Source: Candidatus Cloacimonadota bacterium
GTDB lineage: Bacteria; Cloacimonadota; Cloacimonadia; Cloacimonadales; JAOZMQ01
NCBI GenBank assembly: GCA_029934195.1
Contig: JAOZMQ010000050.1
Location: forward strand, 1 to 12,188
Direction: 5' to 3'
DNA: 12,188 nucleotides
The notes beneath the pieces were generated by a model. That model saw only the letters and a program-made list of their open reading frames with translations. It was not told where the DNA came from and ran no database searches. Of this stretch, positions 6,956-12,188 are shown piece after piece (position 1 is the stretch's first letter; each line of letters starts with the position of its first letter). Both the position numbers and the translations under genes were made by a program.

Positions 6956-7471
6956 TTAATCAAACAGGGTATTTCCTGAATTAATATTTGCCATCATTAT
7001 TTTTAGCTTATTTTTAGCTCTTATTAGAAGAGAATCAACTGCCGATGTAGTTGTATCTAAGGCATAAGCGATTTGTTTGTAGCTCATTTTTTCAAAGAAT
7101 TTCATATTGATTGCAGAAAATTCTCTGTGGTTTAATTTATTCATATTTTCATTTACAATTTTCTTTTTATATGTCGAAGATTTATTAGGAATAATTTGAT
7201 TCTCAAGTTGATATTCAAGTTTTTGTTCATCGATAACTTGGTAATCACGCTTTCTATTTTTAATTAAGTTAAGTGCTTTATTATATGCGGTTTTATATAA
7301 ATATGAGACCCGAGCATCAGGTAAAATAGAATCAGATTTTTTATAAAAAGCCACAAATGAAGCTTGTAAAATATCTTCTGCATCTTCTCGATTACGAAGA
7401 ATTTTAAGCAGATAATTAAATATCTTCTTATTATGTTTTTTCATAAAAATTTCAAATTCATCTATTTTCAT
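6956..7471 (-). CDS. ECF-type RNA polymerase sigma factor
   Basis: A 171-residue sigma-70 family factor of the extracytoplasmic-function class. Region 2 covers about residues 10-75 (IFNYLLKILRNREDAEDILQ, then ASFVAFYKK, binding core polymerase and the -10 element). A short linker of low similarity follows, then region 4 at about 105-160 with the helix-turn-helix MSYKQIAYALDTTTSAVDSL (129-148) and RAKNKLK. There is no region 1 or 3 and no extra C-terminal domain, as expected for a minimal ECF sigma. GAGG lies five bases before ATG 7471. The zinc-type anti-sigma gene follows 24 bases after its stop. It probably directs transcription of its own operon; whether it also controls the neighbouring permease cannot be seen. 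Confidence 0.9.
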   Translation of the reverse strand: MKIDEFEIFMKKHNKKIFNYLLKILRNREDAEDILQASFVAFYKKSDSILPDARVSYLYKTAYNKALNLIKNRKRDYQVIDEQKLEYQLENQIIPNKSSTYKKKIVNENMNKLNHREFSAINMKFFEKMSYKQIAYALDTTTSAVDSLLIRAKNKLKIMMANINSGNTLFD

Positions 7472-7486
7472 ATTTACCTCACTTTC

Positions 7487-7511
7487 TTAGACAGTATTTT
7501 GAAAATAGTTC
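7487..7511 (-). promoter_or_regulatory. Candidate ECF-type promoter of the sigma operon
   Basis: On the minus strand GAACT (complement of 7507-7511) and GTCTAA (complement of 7487-7492) resemble the GGAACTT and GTCTAA elements of ECF-dependent, autoregulated promoters. The spacer of 14 bases is slightly short, and the start site would fall only about ten bases before the ATG, close to the ribosome binding site. Low confidence; read-through from the upstream lipoprotein gene is equally possible. Confidence 0.28.
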
Positions 7512-7522
7512 TGCGATTTATT

Positions 7523-8923
7523 TTATTTTATTTGTTTTGTTTTTATTTTTGTGTCAATTTCGTAAATAATTTGATCAATTAATCGGTTTTTATTTCCAAG
7601 ATTTTTTAAGTTCAAACTGTTTAGTAGAGCTTCTTTTTCTGATTTTGCAAATCCTCTTGTATCTTGAAATTCTGAATTTGGTATTTTTAAAGAAAACAAT
7701 ATTTTTTGTGAATAAGTATTGATAAGTTCAATTTTTATAGATGATTTCGCAATAAAATATTTATAGATCTTTTTTGTCTTTTTTTCTATAGAAGCATTCG
7801 ATTTTATGATAATAGAGAATTGAGCTTCTTTTTCTTGAGAAATAGAATATCCAAATTTTTGTAATTTTATTTTTATTTCATTTGCAAAATTACTATCCAA
7901 TGGAAACGAAGAAGCATCAATATAAAGTGAGATATTCTCTCTTTTTGCTAAAGATTTAACTTCAATTTTGCAATTTGGTAGAAATCCTTTGTAGTTTGAT
8001 TTTATCGAAGGTTTACCAGCATAAATAATAAAATCACGATCATAATCTGATGATTCCAGATCCTGATTTATTTGCCCAAAACTGTTTGTAAAGAGTAGAA
8101 TTTTTTGGTTGTCCTTTTCATTAATTATTTGTATAGGAAAATTTGGAATTGGTTCATTAAAATAACTCGCAGTGATAGAAATTTGCGAAGAATGAGATTT
8201 TTTATCCTGATCAATCTCTATTTTTATATACTTATTTATAATTGAAAAAATCTTTTCAACCTGATTTTCTAAATTTGTAAGATTATCAAAAGAAGGAGAT
8301 TCATTAATCCAAAGATTCTTTTTAGATTCAATTTTAGTTTGTAATATTTCACTAAATAAAGAATAAAAGTCAGCAAGATTTTTTGCTGAAAGTTTATTTT
8401 CTTTTAACATTCTAAATTTATCTGATAATCTAATAACCTTCTTTGATAAAATATTTTGAATTATTTCTTTATGCTTTTTTTTAGAAAATGGAATACCAAC
8501 CCAAACTTTATAGAAGTATTGAATTTCATTATTATTGATTTTTCTCCATTTTTCCCAATAAATTTTATCGAGTTTTAAAGAAAGAAAATTTTCTGAAATC
8601 ATTTTATTATTGATTATTACTTTTACTTCCGATAATGATTTACTGTTGATTTCTTGTTGGATAATTTTTGTGTTGATAGTTGATTTTAGTTCAAATCCAA
8701 GATTTTGGGATATTTGTGATTTTGCATTTTCGATTGCTGAAGTTAAGGCGTTTTCATATTCATCAATATTTGAAGAAACACCAATATAATAGTTATCATC
8801 TATGCGATTCTTATTTTTTAATAATTCATCTCCAACAGCTTCAATAAGTTTTTCTTCACCTGATCTCAAAGCACAACTACAAACAATAATTAGAAGTATA
8901 AAGAAAAGAAGTAAGTGTTTCAC
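7523..8923 (-). CDS. LPP20-type lipoprotein, multi-domain, function unknown
   Basis: A 466-residue predicted lipoprotein. The signal sequence is hydrophobic up to residue 16 and the lipobox-like VCSC puts the lipidated cysteine at 17. Residues about 44-145 (YYIGVSSNIDEYENALTSAI, then ENAKSQISQNLG) look like the LPP20 domain, which has a conserved IGVS start and an Ala-rich helix. A helical spacer (150-240) follows, then a beta-rich segment at about 246-325 resembling an Ig- or carboxypeptidase-like fold. A C-terminal domain (about 331-460) again ends in an Ala/Glu helix. Start is GTG 8923, overlapping the HAD stop as GTGA, with no good Shine-Dalgarno, so translation is probably coupled. LPP20-family proteins are envelope lipoproteins, some linked to motility or outer-membrane biogenesis; none of these roles can be assigned here. 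It is 51 bases upstream of the sigma gene. Confidence 0.65.
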   Translation of the reverse strand: MKHLLLFFILLIIVCSCALRSGEEKLIEAVGDELLKNKNRIDDNYYIGVSSNIDEYENALTSAIENAKSQISQNLGFELKSTINTKIIQQEINSKSLSEVKVIINNKMISENFLSLKLDKIYWEKWRKINNNEIQYFYKVWVGIPFSKKKHKEIIQNILSKKVIRLSDKFRMLKENKLSAKNLADFYSLFSEILQTKIESKKNLWINESPSFDNLTNLENQVEKIFSIINKYIKIEIDQDKKSHSSQISITASYFNEPIPNFPIQIINEKDNQKILLFTNSFGQINQDLESSDYDRDFIIYAGKPSIKSNYKGFLPNCKIEVKSLAKRENISLYIDASSFPLDSNFANEIKIKLQKFGYSISQEKEAQFSIIIKSNASIEKKTKKIYKYFIAKSSIKIELINTYSQKILFSLKIPNSEFQDTRGFAKSEKEALLNSLNLKNLGNKNRLIDQIIYEIDTKIKTKQIK

Positions 8924-9780
8924 AATACAGTATTTTTATAGAATTCTTGTAGTAAATATTTAACAACTCCGTCTGCATTATTAGAATCAATTATAAGATT
9001 TGCACTTTCTTTGATTTCCTTGAATGCATTTGAAGGAGCAATAGAAAAATCTGCAAGTTCAAACATTTCCAGATCATTAATTTGATCTCCAAAAACGATA
9101 ATTTTGTGTGGGACATTATTAAACTCAAGTTCAATAAGTCTTTTAATTGCTAAGGCTTTAGAGGATTTTGCATTAAAAATATCTAACCAATACCAACCTT
9201 TAGAATAAATATTTTCATACAAATAAATCTTCAAATTAGCACTACAAATAGTATTTTTATTCAATGTATCAAGTATTGGCTCCAAAATTTCTTTTCTGTC
9301 AATAAGTGTTATGTTGACAATATCTTCCTTAAAAGAAGAAAAAAAAGAATCAACTTGTTGCAATCGAGAATCTTTTCTTTTTAATAAATCCTGATAATAC
9401 CATTTCATTCCATAATTTGATAAGTGTGTGTATCGGAGAAAATCTTTATTCCCATCAAATCCGGAAATAAAAGGATTTATCCCGAAATTTTCACAAATAT
9501 TGAATATCTCATTGATGGAATTTTCATCTAATCTACTTGTAAAAAGATGTTTGCTTGTTGTGAAGTCTGAAAGAAATGCTCCATTCATTTCAATTATTGG
9601 AATTGATAATCTTAATTTGCTCAAAATTTTTCTTATTGAGACTATACTTCTCGCAGATGCAATTGTGAACAAGAGTCCGTCATCAATCATTTTTTGCAAA
9701 TTCTTTAGAGAGAATTCAGAAAGAACAGCGTTTTCGTTTATGAGTGTTCCATCAAGATCAGAGATGTAAATATTTTTCAT
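8920..9780 (-). CDS. HAD-superfamily hydrolase, Cof type (class IIB)
   Basis: Predicted cytoplasmic phosphatase of 286 residues acting on a small phosphorylated metabolite, such as a sugar phosphate or nucleotide; the substrate is not predictable. All catalytic motifs are present: DLDGT with Asp8 and Asp10 (nucleophile and acid/base), motif II TIASAR with Ser42, Lys208 in SSKALAIKRL, and the metal-binding GDQINDLEMF (231-240, Asp232 and Asp236). The large alpha/beta cap between about 85 and 195 is typical of the Cof/YidA group, as is NGAFLS (66-71). The start at ATG 9780 has AAGGAA upstream and overlaps the mobB stop as ATGA. The gene is in turn overlapped by the lipoprotein gene, so the three form one transcription unit. 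Confidence 0.88.
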   Translation of the reverse strand: MKNIYISDLDGTLINENAVLSEFSLKNLQKMIDDGLLFTIASARSIVSIRKILSKLRLSIPIIEMNGAFLSDFTTSKHLFTSRLDENSINEIFNICENFGINPFISGFDGNKDFLRYTHLSNYGMKWYYQDLLKRKDSRLQQVDSFFSSFKEDIVNITLIDRKEILEPILDTLNKNTICSANLKIYLYENIYSKGWYWLDIFNAKSSKALAIKRLIELEFNNVPHKIIVFGDQINDLEMFELADFSIAPSNAFKEIKESANLIIDSNNADGVVKYLLQEFYKNTVL

Positions 9781-10568
9781 TTGTTTCCTTTATTGGATGA
9801 TTTTGAATCTTTATCAATTTCTTTATTTATTGTTATCTTAATTTCTCCATCTTTATAACCTTTTAGATTTTTCAAAAAGGCAATGACAGAATCTTCGAAG
9901 ATATTTTTAACAAAAGAACCTATTTTTAATTCTTTTCCATTAATTGAAATTTTTGTAGATTTTTTACTCAAAACAACACAATCATCAATTGATTTTCGTT
10001 TAGAGAGAATTTCTCCAACCATTTCAAAACAGGATAATCCGCAACTACCACAACTTTTTCCTTCAGGATATGGGAGGATCTCAAATGTTTCTTTCTCAAC
10101 TAAATCAGCAATCTCAGTAATTGATTCTGTTGAATGGAGAAGCTTCCTATTCTTAAAAATTTCTAAATCAGATTCCACAATTATCCCGGAAATAGCCATA
10201 ACAGTATCATTAACTAATTCTTCCATATCTTCCGTATTTCTTGCACAAATTATTCTTGGAACTGCAAGGTGTTTCATTCCTTCAATAATTAAATAATCCG
10301 CTTGAAGATGGTTTTTCATCTCCGAAAATGTAAGTTGCCGATTCCAAATTTGATATGTTTCAGATAATCCTCGTGCAAAAACTACATTATTATTAGCCTG
10401 TAAATGTTTCCAAGAATTAGAACCTTCTTTCTCCATTGTGAATTTTTCTGAATGAATATCTTTTATGGAAGCAACTGAATATCCCCGTTTTTTTAATTCG
10501 TTTATCAAATTGCAAGTTAATGTAGTTTTACCCGAATGATGATAACCAGTGATGCTTATTGCTTTCAT
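9777..10568 (-). CDS. mobB: MobB-like GTP-binding molybdopterin-guanine dinucleotide protein with a C-terminal Fe-S-type domain
   Basis: Residues 1-165 form a MobB P-loop domain: Walker A GYHHSGKTT (8-16), the KDIHS motif (36-40), IIEGMKH (94-100) and ISGII. MobB binds GTP and assists MobA in attaching GMP to molybdopterin, forming the guanine dinucleotide cofactor of formate dehydrogenases and similar enzymes. The protein is longer (263 residues) than classical MobB (about 170). The extension carries Cys173, Cys176, Cys180 and Cys197 (CGSCGLSCFEMV, then DDC), close to the spacing of FeS domains in RnfB and corrinoid Fe-S proteins. It is followed by INGKELKIGSFVKNIFEDSV and a short basic tail. 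AAGGAA precedes ATG 10568 closely. No other molybdenum gene is in view. The MobB part is firm; Fe-S binding is inferred. Confidence 0.85.
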   Translation of the reverse strand: MKAISITGYHHSGKTTLTCNLINELKKRGYSVASIKDIHSEKFTMEKEGSNSWKHLQANNNVVFARGLSETYQIWNRQLTFSEMKNHLQADYLIIEGMKHLAVPRIICARNTEDMEELVNDTVMAISGIIVESDLEIFKNRKLLHSTESITEIADLVEKETFEILPYPEGKSCGSCGLSCFEMVGEILSKRKSIDDCVVLSKKSTKISINGKELKIGSFVKNIFEDSVIAFLKNLKGYKDGEIKITINKEIDKDSKSSNKGNK

Positions 10569-10758
10569 ATTTTTCCTTCTTTTATGATTTTTATAATTAT
10601 TTATCTATTGAATTTAATTAGTACTTGAATGAAAACAAACTTTTTCTAAATTTTATTTCTTGTCGCTTCTATGAAGCTGAAAAATATATAATTTCCAATT
10701 AATCTTTTCTTCATGATCTTCAGTCATTCATGGATAAAAAATCCTTTTCGTTCAGAGA

Positions 10759-11409
10759 CTAATTATTTAAAAATTGTATAAGCTCATTTGGTTTATTCAA
10801 TATCAATTTTGCTCCGGCATTCAAAAGTTCTTGCTCGGTTCTATATCCCCACGAAACACCTACCGGGAAAAAACCGACTTCTTTTGCTGTAAAAATATCA
10901 ATATTAGAATCTCCCACAAAAATTGTCTTCTCACTTTGTAAGTTTAATTCTCTAATTATTTTCAGAGAACTTGCAGGATGCGGTTTAATTGGTACGCCAA
11001 CTTGATGACCTCTAACAACTGAAAAATTCCATTCAGGTAAAAGAGTTTTTACCATTATTTTAGCAAAATCATCCGGCTTATTTGATAGAATTCCTATAGT
11101 GAAATTCATTTTAAAAAGAGAATTTAACATCTCTGAAATTCCAGAATAAAGATGAGATTTCAATTTCCAACGCTGTTGATATTCTTCTCTGAATTTTTCA
11201 ACAAATTCTTCTGTTAATTTCTTTTTATTTTCTGGCAAAGCTTTTTCAACCATTTCTCTAATTCCATCACCTACAAGATAATAGTAAGAATCTGTTGAAT
11301 AAATAGGGAAACCTGCTTTTTGCAAAGGAATATTTAATGAGTCTTTTATGTCTTCAATTGTATCAATCAAAGTACCATCAAGGTCAAATATAACTGCATT
11401 AAATTTCAT
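10759..11409 (-). CDS. HAD-superfamily phosphatase, phosphoglycolate-phosphatase (Gph) like
   Basis: A 216-residue cytoplasmic HAD hydrolase of the Gph/PGMB subgroup. Motif I is FDLDGTLIDT (Asp9 nucleophile, Asp11 acid/base), motif II LSNK (Ser109), the KPHP lysine is Lys142, and motif IV is GDSNIDIFTA (166-175, Asp167 and Asp171). A helical cap occupies about 17-85. The pattern GILSNKPDD and the late SWGYRTEQEL are typical of phosphoglycolate phosphatase, which removes 2-phosphoglycolate, but relatives act on other phosphate esters (for example pyrophosphatase PpaX), so the substrate is left open. The start ATG 11407-11409 overlaps the end of folC by 11 bases and has no close Shine-Dalgarno sequence, suggesting translational coupling. 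The stop is TAG. A 190-base gap follows before mobB. Confidence 0.85.
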   Translation of the reverse strand: MKFNAVIFDLDGTLIDTIEDIKDSLNIPLQKAGFPIYSTDSYYYLVGDGIREMVEKALPENKKKLTEEFVEKFREEYQQRWKLKSHLYSGISEMLNSLFKMNFTIGILSNKPDDFAKIMVKTLLPEWNFSVVRGHQVGVPIKPHPASSLKIIRELNLQSEKTIFVGDSNIDIFTAKEVGFFPVGVSWGYRTEQELLNAGAKLILNKPNELIQFLNN

Positions 11410-12188
11410 TATTGAAACTAAAATTTCCTTTATCTATTTCTGCAAGAACTTCAGAAATCGTATAAAGAGAACCGGTAATTATGATAATTTCATCTTCTTT
11501 TGATTCTTTCAACGCAGATTTTGTGGCGTCCATAACATCAAAAAAAGTTTCGTATGGAATATTTGTCGCCTTGATTACATTTACTTGATCTTCAATTTCA
11601 GCAGCTCGTTTTGATTTGTTTTTTGAAAGATATATTTTGGTGGCAATTGTACAAAGATGTTGAATCATTTTATCTAAGTTTTTATCTCTCAAAATAGCTA
11701 AAACAATTTTGATTTTTTTGTGTGGGAAAATATTTTTCAGATTATCTACAAGAGCATTAACACCTTCTTCATTATGAGCACCATCAATAATAACAATAGG
11801 TTTTTTCCCGAGAACTTGCATTCTTCCTTGCCAATTAACTTTCTCAAGTGCTTGTCTTATAGACATTTCAGAAAATTGCAAGTTCTTTTTTTTCATATAA
11901 AGAAGAAAAGAAGTAATTGCAACTGAACAATTTAAAGCTTGATGTTTGCCAATCAAATTTACTCTTATATTCACAAAATTTATATTTAATTCAGGGAAAA
12001 TGTAATCAAAATGAGTACCATCTTCTTTGGTTTGAATATTACTAATTGTAAAATCTTTTCCAAAAAGATACAATTTACTTTTTTGAGTTTTTACAACTTT
12101 TTTAATAACCGAAATTGCATCAAATGGTAAATTTCCTAAAACTACCGGTTGGTTTTCTTTGATAATTCCTGCTTTTTCAAAGGCAATT
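11399..12188 (-). CDS. folC: FolC: folylpolyglutamate synthase / dihydrofolate synthase, C-terminal part
   Basis: The reading frame runs to the window edge, so the N-terminal ATPase part with the P-loop is missing. The first visible residues, IAFEKAGIIKENQPVV, are the Mur-ligase-family signature of FolC (IAxEKAGIIK). Next come GKHQALNCSVAI (family GxHQxxN) and IIDGAHNEEGVNAL, in which DGAHN is the C-terminal domain signature, and near the end IITGSLYTISEV, equivalent to the usual TGSLYLVGEV. FolC adds glutamate to dihydropteroate and to folates by an ATP-dependent ligase reaction in the cytoplasm. About 262 residues are visible, against a usual total of roughly 420-440. A shorter call starting at a TTG (12073) is only an internal codon. 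It overlaps the following HAD gene by 11 bases. Confidence 0.92.
   Translation of the reverse strand, partial: IAFEKAGIIKENQPVVLGNLPFDAISVIKKVVKTQKSKLYLFGKDFTISNIQTKEDGTHFDYIFPELNINFVNIRVNLIGKHQALNCSVAITSFLLYMKKKNLQFSEMSIRQALEKVNWQGRMQVLGKKPIVIIDGAHNEEGVNALVDNLKNIFPHKKIKIVLAILRDKNLDKMIQHLCTIATKIYLSKNKSKRAAEIEDQVNVIKATNIPYETFFDVMDATKSALKESKEDEIIIITGSLYTISEVLAEIDKGNFSFNNEI

Noticed and set aside
9428..9769. Plus-strand ORF of 113 codons inside the Cof-type HAD gene
   Set aside because: Antisense shadow of a gene with complete catalytic motifs.
9883..10296. Plus-strand ORF of 137 codons inside mobB
   Set aside because: Antisense shadow; the minus-strand frame has P-loop and cysteine motifs.
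10665..10677. Small perfect hairpin GCTTC-TAT-GAAGC in the gap between the Gph-like gene and mobB
   Set aside because: Only 5 bp with no T-run on the minus strand, so it does not make a convincing terminator; no gene or clear promoter was found in 10569-10758.
1..12188. CRISPR arrays, tRNA/rRNA genes, transposases, prophage or defence genes
   Set aside because: None seen: no regularly spaced repeats, no tRNA-like arm sequences in the gaps, and no recombinase or nuclease motifs in any frame.

Overview
The window is AT-rich (about 30% G+C by eye) and densely coded, with few gaps and none above 300 bases. It looks like a chromosomal segment of a diderm (Gram-negative type) bacterium. The support is a lipoprotein with a lipobox, two Spy/CpxP-like periplasmic proteins, an ECF sigma/anti-sigma pair and an ActP-type symporter. 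TGA, TAA and TAG are all used as stops, so the ordinary bacterial code applies. The phylum cannot be fixed from the sequence; a low-GC FCB-type lineage such as Cloacimonadota is a guess.

Plus strand, 1-5470. (i) The window opens inside a gene joining the end of a PTS EIIA type-2 domain to a P-II-like domain. An in-frame TGA at 373-375 splits the second domain, and clear protein-like sequence continues to a TAG at 529-531. (ii) A two-gene operon follows: a DUF4212-type symporter small subunit that carries an unusual insert of about 160 residues, then a sodium:solute symporter of the ActP/VC_2705 type. A strong intrinsic terminator ends it. (iii) A membrane-anchored TPR protein stands alone. 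(iv) A 177-base intergenic stretch holds repeats and a hairpin, followed by an SO_0444-type metal permease with a C-terminal heavy-metal-binding (HMA) domain.

Minus strand, 12188 down to 5590. In transcription order these are: the C-terminal part of FolC (5' end beyond the window); a Gph-like HAD phosphatase overlapping it by 11 bases; then, after a 190-base gap, MobB with an added four-cysteine Fe-S-type domain, a Cof-type HAD phosphatase and an LPP20-type lipoprotein, the last three linked by ATGA/GTGA overlaps. After 51 bases comes a four-gene module: ECF sigma factor, zinc-binding anti-sigma factor, CnrX/CpxP-like membrane-anchored protein and Spy-like periplasmic protein. It ends at a terminator shared with the convergent metal permease.

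Two themes stand out. The first is sodium-coupled organic-acid uptake with a possible EIIA/P-II regulator upstream. The second is an envelope or metal-stress locus: the sigma/anti-sigma/sensor-like/chaperone-like cassette resembles the logic of CnrYXH and faces a predicted Cu/Zn-type efflux permease. The functional links between neighbours are inferences from gene order and domain content.
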